DNA from: Acidimicrobiaceae bacterium
GTDB lineage: Bacteria; Actinomycetota; Acidimicrobiia; Acidimicrobiales; Ilumatobacteraceae
NCBI GenBank assembly: GCA_947446815.1
Contig: CANFGT010000002.1
Coordinates: 1-64,000 of the forward strand
Length of the DNA stretch: 64,000 bases
Reading direction: 5' to 3'
Part shown: positions 16,993 through 25,501 of the stretch, in pieces
How positions within the stretch are numbered: the first letter of the stretch is position 1
Layout: each line of letters begins with the position of its first letter
Notes under the pieces: model-generated
Database searches by the model: none
The model's input: the letters and a program-made list of their open reading frames with translations, nothing else
What the model was told of the DNA's origin: nothing
Program-made: the position numbers and the translations under genes

Positions 16993-17633
16993 AGAACTCC
17001 GATAGGACACGACACGCCTGTACCGCCGATGCCGCAGTAACCATTTGGATTCTTGCCCAGGTATTGCTGGTGATACGGCTCTGCATAGAAGTAGTCACCA
17101 AGCTGTGCAATCTCTGTTGTGATCTCGCCAAAACCGGCTTTTGTCAATTGTTCTTGGAACGCATCACGTGTTGACTCTGCAGCAACACGTTGTTCGTCGT
17201 TCGCGAAGTAGATGCAGCTGCGATATTGCGTGCCGATGTCTCCGCCTTGACGCATGCCTTGTGTGGGGTCATGGTTCTCCCAGAACACGCGCAACACTTC
17301 AGTGAGAGAAATCACTGTCTTGTCAAATGCCACCAACACCACTTCGGTGTGGCCAGTGAGACCAGAGCACACCTCTTCATACGAAGGGTTTGGGGTGAAG
17401 CCACCGGCATAACCTACGGACGTGGAATACACGCCGGGTGTTTGCCAGAACTTGCGCTCGGCGCCCCAGAAGCAACCCATGCCCACGACGAGAGTGTCCA
17501 TGTTCTCTGGCCATGGACCAACGAGAGGTGTCTTCAACTCAAAGTGCTCTGACGGCACAGGCATGGTCTGATCTGTACGACCAGGCAGGGCCTGATCTGG
17601 CGTAATCATCACGGGGTTCTTGCGACCGAACAT
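16989..17633 (-). CDS. msrA: Peptide methionine sulfoxide reductase A
   Basis: A 214-residue MsrA. The catalytic Cys54 lies in GMGCFWGAE, followed by the family blocks [34 protein letters not shown] and EPYHQQYL. An N-terminal extension of about 45 residues before the catalytic motif is longer than in the shortest bacterial forms. The C-terminal Cys residues in [12 protein letters not shown] could serve as resolving thiols. The enzyme reduces methionine-S-sulfoxide in proteins with thioredoxin. TAACAT lies six bases before the ATG, suggesting a leaderless mRNA. Confidence 0.96.
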   Translation of the reverse strand: MFGRKNPVMITPDQALPGRTDQTMPVPSEHFELKTPLVGPWPENMDTLVVGMGCFWGAERKFWQTPGVYSTSVGYAGGFTPNPSYEEVCSGLTGHTEVVLVAFDKTVISLTEVLRVFWENHDPTQGMRQGGDIGTQYRSCIYFANDEQRVAAESTRDAFQEQLTKAGFGEITTEIAQLGDYFYAEPYHQQYLGKNPNGYCGIGGTGVSCPIGVL

Positions 17634-17639
17634 GAGGTC

Positions 17640-17645
17640 ATGTTA
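17640..17645 (-). promoter_or_regulatory. -10 box of msrA
   Basis: TAACAT on the minus strand, six bases before the msrA ATG. Confidence 0.45.
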
Positions 17646-17652
17646 CGGAAAC

Positions 17653-17673
17653 GAAATGCCTTTGGGGCATTTC
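17653..17673. repeat. Inverted repeat between the Tad operon and msrA
   Basis: GAAATGCC and GGCATTTC form a perfect 8-base stem with a 5-base loop. It lies just past the end of the Tad operon and over the expected -35 region of msrA. It could end the Tad transcript, although no T-run follows, or be an operator for msrA. Confidence 0.5.
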
Positions 17674-17687
17674 CGCTCCCCCAACTA

Positions 17688-18941
17688 TCAACCCTTCGTG
17701 ACTAGCGTCGGTATGAACGACTGTTGAATCTGAAGTAGTTCTTCACATCCCGGCATCACTCGCAACCCGGCCGACACAGCAACATTCATTAACTCTGCAT
17801 CACCTCGCGACATTGCATATTCAGCAAGTTCTTGAGCAGCCTGCATTGCAACAATAATTAATCGAGTTGTCGTGCCGTCTAAATCAGCCCACTCATATGC
17901 GGTTCCAGAAAACGGAACATCACGAACCTCTCTTAGAGCATCTCGAAGTAGTTCCCAATAGGAATAGTCCTCTCGGAATTTTCGCAATGCACGTACCAAT
18001 ATGTCGTAATCGGTCACCACGCAAGGGCTCAAAAGAAGTTCGTCTGAATATGTGGTCGGAACAAGTTCTGCTCGATCAACTGATGGCTCGATATCTGCAA
18101 TACCTCTTCGCATATCTGAGACAATCGTCGAGAAAGTCGAATCATTTACGTCTACCTGCCACAGAGCCGTGCGCGCAGCTGAGCGTCTTGGGCGATCTCG
18201 ATTCAACGACAACCACACCACCAACTCCAGTGCTCGCTTCTTACGAAAGATGGCCCGCTCACCGCTGCGAGTTTTCACCTCTGGATAGCCGTACACCCGA
18301 ACAATGAGCGAGGGCTCCTCCAAAATTGGAGATACCTCCGTGGGGACAAGTGGGCGTTCCACTGCGGCCAGCAGTTCCGAGACAACGGGAATTGACTCGT
18401 CAAGAGTCCCCACCAATTCCAGACCCAGATCGCTATCAGCAATCTCATGAGCTGTTGACAACAAAATCATCTCATCACATGTCATTACATCTGGGAGATG
18501 ATGAGAGCGGATCTGTGCACGACGACGTTGCAGTATTTCCTTCAATAACAGCGTGGCAATCGCGGGCGACAACAACACTCCTATCGGCATTGTTGGTTCA
18601 TTCGTTATGGGTCGGTGCTCTCTCTCATGGGTCGAGCTATGCGCGGTGACTGCGAGTAATCCCAAAAGGGTGATGCGAAGGCGATTGTGTGACCACACCA
18701 CGCCGGCACTGCTTCCCCTGCGAAAGCGATGTCGCCATACTTCGAGAGAGAGCTCACCGATAATCCACAAGGCGAGAAGACAGATCAACAAATGAATGAA
18801 TACCTGTGCTTCAGTAAACGAAACGGTCGAATCAAAGACTCCTTGCATCGTGACTGATCGTTGCAACTCCAATAACGAGCGGATACTCCACCCTGGTGCA
18901 ATCAGCAACACACCAACAAACATCACTCGCTGTAGTTTCAT
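17688..18941 (-). CDS. Membrane-anchored BTAD/SARP-like regulator of the Tad operon
   Basis: A 417-residue protein. Residues 1-140 contain about four hydrophobic segments (around 8-25, 47-66, 87-101 and 118-135). A linker to about 205 follows, then a winged-helix-like segment (IVRVYGYPEVKTRSG...KKRALELVVWLSLNRD) and a helical stretch resembling the bacterial transcriptional activation domain, with FSTIVSDMRRGI and TDYDILVRALRKF. Such proteins accompany Tad pilus genes in many actinobacteria, but their mechanism is not known to me in detail. Whether this one binds DNA while attached to the membrane is open. It is the last gene of the operon, joined to the preceding gene by TAATG. Confidence 0.68.
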   Translation of the reverse strand: MKLQRVMFVGVLLIAPGWSIRSLLELQRSVTMQGVFDSTVSFTEAQVFIHLLICLLALWIIGELSLEVWRHRFRRGSSAGVVWSHNRLRITLLGLLAVTAHSSTHEREHRPITNEPTMPIGVLLSPAIATLLLKEILQRRRAQIRSHHLPDVMTCDEMILLSTAHEIADSDLGLELVGTLDESIPVVSELLAAVERPLVPTEVSPILEEPSLIVRVYGYPEVKTRSGERAIFRKKRALELVVWLSLNRDRPRRSAARTALWQVDVNDSTFSTIVSDMRRGIADIEPSVDRAELVPTTYSDELLLSPCVVTDYDILVRALRKFREDYSYWELLRDALREVRDVPFSGTAYEWADLDGTTTRLIIVAMQAAQELAEYAMSRGDAELMNVAVSAGLRVMPGCEELLQIQQSFIPTLVTKG

Positions 18942-19324
18942 TACCCAGACACGATTCTGGCAGTGCGCAAAACATGAATGCGACGGCCGTGCAACCCGAA
19001 GGAACCAAGAATTTGAATTGGGGGGTCTCCGCTTAATTCCACAGTGACGCTGTTTGCGGTGACCTGTACTTCTCCGATGGCACCAAACATATGTAGATAG
19101 TGACGACTGGTCTCGATGGCAGCTCTGGAATCTATATGCAGGTCACCCTCACGAGCTCCGACAATTTCTTGAGCCCCTGCCCTTGCAGCATTCTCCGCAA
19201 GATCCGAAAGTCGTTGGTATTCGTTGATGGCTGCCCCACCATCAAAGACCAAACCAGCCAACGACACGGCCGCCATCACGAGACAGACTGTTAATGCTGA
19301 CAATGATCCACGCTGATTTTTCAT
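18941..19324 (-). CDS. TadG/TadE-like pilus assembly protein
   Basis: A 127-residue protein that begins KNQRGSLSALTVCLVMAAVSLAGLVFDGG, a short basic leader and one membrane helix followed by Asp-Gly-Gly, as in TadG-type proteins. The remainder is a small extracytoplasmic domain (helix with LSDLAENAARAGAQEI, then beta-rich). TadE/TadG minor pilins help assemble Flp pili at the membrane. It is much shorter than proteobacterial TadG and has no von Willebrand-type domain. Linked to neighbours by ATGA and TAATG overlaps. Confidence 0.75.
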   Translation of the reverse strand: MKNQRGSLSALTVCLVMAAVSLAGLVFDGGAAINEYQRLSDLAENAARAGAQEIVGAREGDLHIDSRAAIETSRHYLHMFGAIGEVQVTANSVTVELSGDPPIQILGSFGLHGRRIHVLRTARIVSG

Positions 19325-19719
19325 GGATGTCTATAAACATCAATGACTTCGCGAGATGTCGATTTCAGAGTTGGAGTATGTACTCCCAAGAGAGAAAGCC
19401 CTGCAATATCGACTCTGCATGAAGTCACAACTTCCACTTGTGTCACGCCAGAAACGATGCTCTTTTTCACCCGTGTATGAAATGAGCGACACGATGAACG
19501 ATGTTCCAACATTGAGATACGTGCTGCTTCCACCGCACTATTAATCATCGAACCTGAACGAGACATCGATGCCTCTCTGGCAGCAACATCGGCTGCAAGA
19601 TTCAATTCATGCTTCGTTGCAGCAACTCGTCCGGCGAAAGTTACAAAGACCAAGAACAAGACAAAGACTGGCGCCAAGATGACGCTCTCAACGACCATCG
19701 ATCCACGATTACTGCTCAT
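19321..19719 (-). CDS. tadE: TadE-like minor pseudopilin
   Basis: A 132-residue protein with the TadE pattern: SNRGSMVVESVILAPVFVLFLVFV, a basic leader, Glu shortly after the Gly-Ser, and a single membrane helix. A helical segment (LAADVAAREASMSRS) and a small outside domain with two Cys residues follow. TadE proteins are processed by the prepilin peptidase and participate in Flp pilus assembly. Overlaps both neighbours by ATGA. Confidence 0.78.
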   Translation of the reverse strand: MSSNRGSMVVESVILAPVFVLFLVFVTFAGRVAATKHELNLAADVAAREASMSRSGSMINSAVEAARISMLEHRSSCRSFHTRVKKSIVSGVTQVEVVTSCRVDIAGLSLLGVHTPTLKSTSREVIDVYRHP

Positions 19720-20120
19720 CGTCTGTCCTGTTCATTGATGAATTGCTCAATTGGTGCATTTGCCCGTCGAGTCACAAATCCTGGAAGAAAAGGAACCACT
19801 CCCGGAACCTTCACTCGGACAGTGACTTCAACATTGCCGTCATAGGTTGAGAACTGTGGTTCTGATTCCAGAACGCTTCCCAAATCCCGAATAGTGCGTG
19901 CAATTTCAACTCGAACAATAGATACGGCGGCCGAATCACCATTGCTGGATGCAATGAGTTGGGCGCCACGATTGGCTGCCAAAGAGGCAATTTGCCCAGC
20001 GTGTGCCAATGCCGCTGCATTCACCGTGAGAAACAGAATCGAGAGAACGACCGGGACGAGAAGAACCATCTGGACACTCGTCTCGCCCCGGTCGCGACTC
20101 GGAAAGGTGGCAGCCTTCAT
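19716..20120 (-). CDS. TadE-like minor pseudopilin (second copy)
   Basis: A 134-residue protein with DRGETSVQMVLLVPVVLSILFLTV near the N-terminus, again a charged leader and one membrane helix. LAANRGAQLIASS and a beta-rich outside domain follow. It resembles the adjacent TadE-like protein in layout but not closely in sequence, so the pair are probably different minor pilins rather than a recent duplication. ATGA overlaps join it to both neighbours. Confidence 0.72.
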   Translation of the reverse strand: MKAATFPSRDRGETSVQMVLLVPVVLSILFLTVNAAALAHAGQIASLAANRGAQLIASSNGDSAAVSIVRVEIARTIRDLGSVLESEPQFSTYDGNVEVTVRVKVPGVVPFLPGFVTRRANAPIEQFINEQDRR

Positions 20121-20311
20121 CCGAGATTGAGAGAATTCGCCTTGTCGCGGACTCGAGAACTGATGATTGCACCAACTGATATTGCGAGGGCGACTAACGC
20201 TGCAGCCATCACAATGGTCGTTGCGCTTACTTCACCTCTCTGTGCATCACGTTCACGTGAAGCGCTATAGCGAATTCCGTAGTACTGAAACATTTGCTTG
20301 ATTGTTGTCAT
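20117..20311 (-). CDS. Small Flp-like pilin candidate
   Basis: A 64-residue protein with one membrane helix. After a 25-residue polar leader comes RGEVSATTIVMAAALVALAISVG, then a short polar tail. Position between tadC and the tadE genes, size and the Gly followed by a hydrophobic helix fit a Flp-type major pilin. It is atypical because the usual Glu at +5 after the Gly is not there; Glu directly follows Gly. AAAGGAAAG lies at a good distance before the ATG. Function by context only. Confidence 0.6.
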   Translation of the reverse strand: MTTIKQMFQYYGIRYSASRERDAQRGEVSATTIVMAAALVALAISVGAIISSRVRDKANSLNLG

Positions 20312-20327
20312 GGTTTACTTTCCTTTG

Positions 20328-21017
20328 TTAAAGAGCGGTCACGGTTCCAGCGAATGCTGGATAACCAACGAGGAGGATGAAGCCGATAAAGAGAAGTACC
20401 ACGGGGATGCCCATCCGCTCCGTGCGCTGTTCGGCCTCGTGTTCGATGCGGGCTAAATTGCGAAGCCGAAGACTGGCAGCCTTTGAGTTCAGTGATTGTC
20501 TGATGCGCGCTCCATGTTCCCCCGCGAGTTGAACGCTGTTCGCTACTTCCTCTAGCGATTCAATTCCAAAAGCAGATCCGGTCTCTCTCAGTGCATCCCA
20601 GTAAGAACGTCGAGAGCTCTGAGCCCGAGCCATCGCCATTCGAATTTGCTCGAAGCCCCATCCATCGCCAGCTCCCGCGGCCGCCAACATTGCGGTCTCG
20701 ATTCCTGCACCACCGGCAAGGAGAACATTGATGAGGTCGAGAAACACGGCGACCGAGAGATCCATATCTCGTTGCATCTTCGTGACCATTGTCTGCAATT
20801 GGTTAATTCTGAGTGTCCACAACAGTATGGGCGCTCCCAAAGTGGCCGCGAGGGCGATGGTGAGTGGAACAAAGAATCCACCCCAGCGAAGCAAGAAGAG
20901 GAGCAAAGAGATACCCGTGAATCCGAATAAAGCGCGCTGAATGCAATATCTACTCAATCGGCGAGGGTCAATATCAAGAACTTGTAATTGATGGGGCGTC
21001 AAACTGAATGCACTCAT
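20328..21017 (-). CDS. tadC: TadC-like pilus assembly membrane protein
   Basis: A 229-residue T2SSF-domain protein. Start 21017 is chosen because its ATG overlaps the TadB-like stop as TGATG; the frame is open upstream. Two membrane segments lie near residues 38-75 and one or two at the C-terminus (IPVVLLFIGFILLVGYPAF). The cytoplasmic loop carries DMDLSVAVFLDLINVLLAGGAG and LEEVANSVQLAGEHGA, conserved in TadB/TadC. It forms the inner-membrane platform with TadB for the TadA ATPase. Confidence 0.82.
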   Translation of the reverse strand: MSAFSLTPHQLQVLDIDPRRLSRYCIQRALFGFTGISLLLFLLRWGGFFVPLTIALAATLGAPILLWTLRINQLQTMVTKMQRDMDLSVAVFLDLINVLLAGGAGIETAMLAAAGAGDGWGFEQIRMAMARAQSSRRSYWDALRETGSAFGIESLEEVANSVQLAGEHGARIRQSLNSKAASLRLRNLARIEHEAEQRTERMGIPVVLLFIGFILLVGYPAFAGTVTAL

Positions 21018-21634
21018 CAGTTGACCCACTGTTGTCGTGTTGTCAGCAAGCGGGCCGGTGTTTCCACTCGTGCAATTCGTGCCATCCACATCAATGAGCC
21101 TGCAAAACACATCGTTACAAAGAAGAAGACAACACAACCCTCTGTCGTGAGGAAGGGACGAAGGTATCCGGCGTTAAAGATGAGTAGCCCCAAAGCAAAA
21201 CATGCGATGGTGCCCGAAATGATTCGCACCGATGTACGCGTGCGTGCGCGTGAAACCCAGATTCGTAAATACAACTCGCATTCTGAGCGTGCACATTCGG
21301 ACAAGTGCGTCAATAACTGCGAGAGATCACGGGAATGATGTGTGGATGCCGTTATGAGTGCTGCAACTACGAAATCACAAGTTGGATGTGCAACGTCATC
21401 TGCAAACCGCCGGAGGGCATCCTCAAACGTTCCGTAGCGCAGCGAAGCTACAAGTCGTTGCACAGGTTCTTCCACGGCGAGAGGACAATGATTCTCTGTT
21501 GCAATAATCGCCTGCTCAAGTCCAGCTGCGGAGGAGATTGTGTCTCGCAAACTCTCGGTCCATGATGCAATCGCCTCGACAAGGACCCTTTGATCATCAG
21601 CGGGACGACGTAAATAGATAGAACTCTTCTTCAT
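21017..21634 (-). CDS. tadB: TadB-like pilus assembly membrane protein
   Basis: A 205-residue protein. The cytoplasmic part has EAIASWTESLRDTISSAAGLEQA and LARSECELYL-like helices of the T2SSF fold; two membrane segments occupy the C-terminal third. It is shorter than typical TadB (about 300 residues) because the usual N-terminal membrane segments are missing. The ATG lies two bases after the tadA coding region. Assignment follows gene order as much as sequence. Confidence 0.75.
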   Translation of the reverse strand: MKKSSIYLRRPADDQRVLVEAIASWTESLRDTISSAAGLEQAIIATENHCPLAVEEPVQRLVASLRYGTFEDALRRFADDVAHPTCDFVVAALITASTHHSRDLSQLLTHLSECARSECELYLRIWVSRARTRTSVRIISGTIACFALGLLIFNAGYLRPFLTTEGCVVFFFVTMCFAGSLMWMARIARVETPARLLTTRQQWVN

Positions 21635-21635
21635 G

Positions 21636-22925
21636 TCACGCCCAACTCATTTCTCGAGCTACTGCGAAGCCGAAGTTCGACAGCATGTCGGCTGTAGATG
21701 TTCTCAGCGAGAGGAATTGATTTCCACGATTCCGAAAGTTATAGATCTCGTTCGAAATAATGGTGATGCCATCTGAATCAACCACTTCATGGATTGACAT
21801 CACGCGACGGGTGTTCTCCACCATCTCAACATGCACAACAAAATGAATGGCGCTGCCAATCAAGAGATTGACCGTGTCGCTGGCTAGGCCAGATCCCGAC
21901 ATCGCAACATACGCCAGCAACTTAGGGAAGACCGTTCGTGCGCTATCAGCATGCAGAGTGCACATAGAGCCGTTATTTCCTTGACTCATTGCCAGGAGCA
22001 TCGGGAGTGCTTCAGCACCGCGCACCTCGCCAACGACAACACGGTCTGGATCCATTCGAAGCGCCATTCGAGTGAGGTCCACCATTGTGATCTCACCATT
22101 TCCTTCCATGTTTGCGCCTCGGGCTTGCAGTGAGTCATGGTCTGGATGTGCATCTTCAAAGTGCTCAATCCCCAACTCAAATGCATCTTCAATCGTGACG
22201 ATGCGTTCATGCCGCGGAATTTCGTTCATGAGTGCTCGTAACAAGGTCGTCTTTCCGGATCCAGTTCCTCCAGCAATCACAATGTTTCGTTTTGCACGTA
22301 CGGCCGACGCCAAAAACTGTGCCACTTGCCTATCCATCAATTGACGCTCAATAAGTTGCGCGAGGTTCGATATTTCAAAACGATGTCTGCGAATAATGAG
22401 TGATGGATGTGATGTCACTTCCATTGCTGCAAATAGCCGTGACCCATCCGGTAACTGCAAGTTGAGTTCTGGATGAGATGGGTCAAACCTTTGCTCACGA
22501 TGCCCCATGCGGGTAGCAATGCGACGAATCAATTCGATTAGCTCAGCATCGGAATTCACAATGGGCGGTTGTTGTACTCGTTCACCATTTCGTCTCTTAA
22601 TCCACACCGGTTTGTTCCCACGAATGTGGATGTCAGAAATCTCTTCATCTTCAAGTAGCGGTTCTAAACGGCCAAGGCCCAGAACTTGTGCGATTGCTTC
22701 TTCGATGAGAGAACGGTCGTCATGTTCCGGAATACCACCGAAGCCCCATGCATCGACATCTCGCGATTGGGCAAGAAGATTTGTTGCGGTGTATCTGGCA
22801 AGTTGGCGTTCTTCATCAAGTGTGGGAGCGGCAAGATCTTCGTTATGTCGCCGCACGCGGTCGTCTGCGAGTGCGGTCGCTATCACTCGTGCAATATCAG
22901 TGACAGATGGCAGTAGGGAACTCAT
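21636..22925 (-). CDS. tadA: Flp pilus secretion ATPase TadA/CpaF
   Basis: A 429-residue PilT/GspE-superfamily ATPase. Walker A GGTGSGKTT lies at residues 219-227. The Asp box (ERIVTIEDAFELGIE), Walker B-like (MDPDRVVVGEVRGAEAL) and the His box (MCTLHADSARTVF) follow. The N-terminal domain includes LEDEEISDIHIRGNKPVWIKR, conserved in CpaF. It powers Flp pilus assembly from the cytoplasmic side. Its start overlaps the preceding SAF/CpaB-like gene by ATGA. No TadZ/CpaE gene precedes it, unlike in most Tad loci. Confidence 0.93.
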   Translation of the reverse strand: MSSLLPSVTDIARVIATALADDRVRRHNEDLAAPTLDEERQLARYTATNLLAQSRDVDAWGFGGIPEHDDRSLIEEAIAQVLGLGRLEPLLEDEEISDIHIRGNKPVWIKRRNGERVQQPPIVNSDAELIELIRRIATRMGHREQRFDPSHPELNLQLPDGSRLFAAMEVTSHPSLIIRRHRFEISNLAQLIERQLMDRQVAQFLASAVRAKRNIVIAGGTGSGKTTLLRALMNEIPRHERIVTIEDAFELGIEHFEDAHPDHDSLQARGANMEGNGEITMVDLTRMALRMDPDRVVVGEVRGAEALPMLLAMSQGNNGSMCTLHADSARTVFPKLLAYVAMSGSGLASDTVNLLIGSAIHFVVHVEMVENTRRVMSIHEVVDSDGITIISNEIYNFRNRGNQFLSLRTSTADMLSNFGFAVAREMSWA

Positions 22926-23446
22926 CGCTGTGCCTCATGGATGACGGCAACGTGAATCGGCCCCGACGCAGAAATTGCAACCGCTACTGACTCGGGCCCT
23001 ACGACAGTCATCACATATCGGCCACCCAGATCAGATGGTCCACTCATCGCGTGCACAATTGTCTCCTCCTCAAGCCGATGTGTCGTCCCAGTGCCGTCGT
23101 TATTAGGAGAGACGATGATGCGCACCTGGTCGCCTGCTTCAACATGCGGTGGAAATGAACCTTCTTCAAGCGCAAGTGCAATGAGTGCTTGCCCACTCTG
23201 CAGACCGCCCGGGGTTGGTGTTTGCGATCTCGACACAGTTGTTGCTGTCGTAGATTGCGGATTACGTGAGCCCAACAACACGAACAGAACCGCCAACAGC
23301 ACAACAAAAGCTGCAACTCCAAGCAATAACTCGATGCGAATCTTGCGAGGAGTGACCGTCGCACTCTGCGCTTGTGAGTTCTGTCGAAGTGCGTTCAGTC
23401 TGTCGTTGACTCCTGTTGGACCAAAACTGCCGGATACTTCTGCCAT
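22922..23446 (-). CDS. CpaB/SAF-like membrane protein, first gene of Tad operon
   Basis: A 174-residue protein with one membrane helix near residues 38-58 (LLLGVAAFVVLLAVLFVLLG), a Thr/Ser/Pro linker, and an outside domain with GQALIALALEEGSFPPHVEAGDQVRIIV, which resembles the second half of CpaB/RcpC SAF-type domains. AAAGGGAG precedes the ATG at 23446; an upstream extension of the frame is unlikely. It leads the operon, where CpaB normally sits. The short length and weak similarity leave the identity tentative. Confidence 0.6.
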   Translation of the reverse strand: MAEVSGSFGPTGVNDRLNALRQNSQAQSATVTPRKIRIELLLGVAAFVVLLAVLFVLLGSRNPQSTTATTVSRSQTPTPGGLQSGQALIALALEEGSFPPHVEAGDQVRIIVSPNNDGTGTTHRLEEETIVHAMSGPSDLGGRYVMTVVGPESVAVAISASGPIHVAVIHEAQR

Positions 23447-23513
23447 ACGTAGCTCCCTTTCACTGCACACCTGCCCATAGATGTGTGGGCGGGGAAAGTA
23501 CGGAAGGCATATG

Positions 23514-23542
23514 ACTAATGCCAGTCGCCCAAAACCTGTCAA
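23514..23542 (-). promoter_or_regulatory. Promoter of the Tad operon
   Basis: On the minus strand, TTGACA (23537-23542) and ATTAGT (23514-23519) are 17 bases apart. They give a leader of about 60 bases that includes a GCCCA...TGGGC stem (23473-23490) and an AAAGGGAG ribosome site. Confidence 0.6.
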
Positions 23543-23551
23543 GTCACCCCG

Positions 23552-23557
23552 TAACCT
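23552..23557 (+). promoter_or_regulatory. -10 box of map
   Basis: TAACCT, seven bases before the ATG at 23565. It decides the start of this gene, whose frame is open upstream. Confidence 0.5.
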
Positions 23558-23564
23558 TGTGAGC

Positions 23565-24542
23565 ATGAGTCAGGCACCCGAGACCCTCCCAGCGTCAAAT
23601 GATCCGTGCTGGTGTGGAAGTGGCCGTAAATACAAGCGTTGCTGCAAGGGTACGGAAGGCCGTATTCAGCCTGGCGTGATTAGCCCTATGCGTTATGTGC
23701 CCGACACCATCGGTAAGCCTCCGTATGCAGAGACCGGCGTTCCTCCACGCAACGATGAGTCGCGTGTGAAGACTCCAGAAATCATCGAGCGCATGCGCGT
23801 TGCTGGTGTTGCTGCTGCTGAAATTCTTCGTCGTGCCGGCGAGATGGTGCGTCCTGGCATCACCACTGATGAGATCGACATCTTCGTGCATGACCTCACG
23901 ATTGAAATGGGTGGCTACCCAAGCCCGTTGAACTATCACGGGTACCCAAAGAGTGTGTGCACGAGTGTGAACGAAGTAATCTGTCATGGCATTCCTGACA
24001 ATCGCGTGTTGCTCGATGGCGACATCATCGACATCGACGTCACTATTTATTTGAACGGTGTTCATGGCGACACAAATGCATCATTCGCAGTCGGCACTAT
24101 TTCTGAAGAAGACAAAAACCTCATCAAGGTGACTGAAGAATGCATGTGGCTCGGCATTGAAGCTGTGAAGCCCGGTGTTGCTCTCAATGAAATTGGTCGC
24201 GCTATTGAAGTGCACGCAAAGAAGCACAAGTACGGCGTCGTGCGTGCATTCATTGGTCATGGCATCGGCGAGAACTTCCATACCGACATTCAGGTGTTGC
24301 ACTACTACGACCCACGCAACACGATGATCTTGCGTGAAGGCATGACCTTCACCATTGAGCCAATGATCACCTCAAGCGGAGAAACACGCCACAAGATGTG
24401 GGACGACGACTGGACCGCAGTCACTGCCGATGGCAGCCGTACTGCCCAGTTTGAGCACACTTTGGTGGTTACAGCTGATGGTTATGAGATTCTCACGGGC
24501 GGAAGTGGCGCAGTTTCGCCCACCGCACCTTGGAAACGCTGA
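23565..24542 (+). CDS. map: Methionine aminopeptidase type I with N-terminal SEC-C zinc motif
   Basis: A 325-residue enzyme. Residues 14-25 contain DPCWCGSGRKYKRCC, the SEC-C zinc motif. The catalytic domain has all five metal ligands: Asp in DIIDIDVTIY, Asp in HGDTNASF, His in FIGHGIGENFH, Glu in FTIEPMI and Glu in AQFEHTLVV. The enzyme removes the initiator Met from new proteins. SEC-C-linked MetAPs are known in several bacteria, and the zinc motif probably aids ribosome association. An upstream in-frame ATG at 23511 is possible, but the -10 box favours 23565. The gene is divergent from the Tad operon. Confidence 0.95.
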   Translation: MSQAPETLPASNDPCWCGSGRKYKRCCKGTEGRIQPGVISPMRYVPDTIGKPPYAETGVPPRNDESRVKTPEIIERMRVAGVAAAEILRRAGEMVRPGITTDEIDIFVHDLTIEMGGYPSPLNYHGYPKSVCTSVNEVICHGIPDNRVLLDGDIIDIDVTIYLNGVHGDTNASFAVGTISEEDKNLIKVTEECMWLGIEAVKPGVALNEIGRAIEVHAKKHKYGVVRAFIGHGIGENFHTDIQVLHYYDPRNTMILREGMTFTIEPMITSSGETRHKMWDDDWTAVTADGSRTAQFEHTLVVTADGYEILTGGSGAVSPTAPWKR

Positions 24543-24553
24543 CCTTTTACTCG

Positions 24554-24559
24554 TAGCGT
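24554..24559 (+). promoter_or_regulatory. -10 box of coaA
   Basis: TAGCGT, six bases before the GTG start; probable leaderless transcript. Confidence 0.45.
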
Positions 24560-24565
24560 TCTACC

Positions 24566-25498
24566 GTGATCGATTCTCCTAATTCGGCTCGTTACTTGGC
24601 GTTTGACCGAGAAGAATGGGCCGACCTTCGTGCCGCAACTCCACTCACCATTCGTGAGCGTGATCTTGAAGAACTTCAGGGCATCAATGAAAAGATTGAT
24701 CTTGATGAAGTCGCAGCTATCTATTTGCCGTTGACTCGTCTCATCAATCTCTATGTAAGCGCAACGCAGAACTTGCACAAAGTGTCTGCAACATTTCTTG
24801 GTGCAATGGCACCAAAGGTTCCGTACGTCATTGGTATCGCCGGTTCTGTTGCAGTGGGCAAGAGCACGTTTGCACGTATCTTGCAGGCACTTCTTGCTCG
24901 TTGGCCAGATCACCCTCGCGTTGATCTCATCACCACCGACGGTTTCCTTTTCCCTAACGCAGTGTTAGACGATCGCGGCATCATGAACCGCAAAGGTTTC
25001 CCAGAGAGCTACGACACGAAGGCGTTGTTGTCGTTCTTGCGCGATGTTAAAGGCGGCGCCGGCGAAGTAACAGCTCCGGTGTACAGCCACGTTGTGTACG
25101 ACATCGTTGACGACGAGCGTGTTGTCATTAATCAACCAGACATCTTGATTCTTGAAGGACTCAACGTGTTGCAAGTTGGTTCCGAATCAAATGAATTCGT
25201 ATCGGACTATTTCGACTTCTCTATCTATATCGATGCCGAAGAAGAAGATATTGAGAAGTGGTACATCGACCGCTTCCAGACATTGCGCGAGACAGTGTTC
25301 CGTGACCCAGACAGTTTCTTCCAGCATTACGCTCATCTCACCGATGAAGAAGCAGTGGACATGGCACGCACTATTTGGCGCGAAATTAACGGCAAGAACT
25401 TGGTGGAAAATATTGAACCCACCAAGTCGCGCGCTTCACTACTCGTGAAGAAAGGCGCGGATCACCGCGTCACTAAAGTCAACCTGCGCCGCTTGTAG
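24566..25498 (+). CDS. coaA: Pantothenate kinase, type I
   Basis: A 310-residue kinase with GTG start. The P-loop GSVAVGKST is at residues 93-101. Further signatures are [42 protein letters not shown] and FDFSIYIDA. It phosphorylates pantothenate in the first step of CoA synthesis. Length and motifs fit CoaA of actinobacteria. It lies 23 bases after map but probably has its own leaderless promoter. Confidence 0.97.
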   Translation: MIDSPNSARYLAFDREEWADLRAATPLTIRERDLEELQGINEKIDLDEVAAIYLPLTRLINLYVSATQNLHKVSATFLGAMAPKVPYVIGIAGSVAVGKSTFARILQALLARWPDHPRVDLITTDGFLFPNAVLDDRGIMNRKGFPESYDTKALLSFLRDVKGGAGEVTAPVYSHVVYDIVDDERVVINQPDILILEGLNVLQVGSESNEFVSDYFDFSIYIDAEEEDIEKWYIDRFQTLRETVFRDPDSFFQHYAHLTDEEAVDMARTIWREINGKNLVENIEPTKSRASLLVKKGADHRVTKVNLRRL

Positions 25499-25501
25499 TT
25501 C

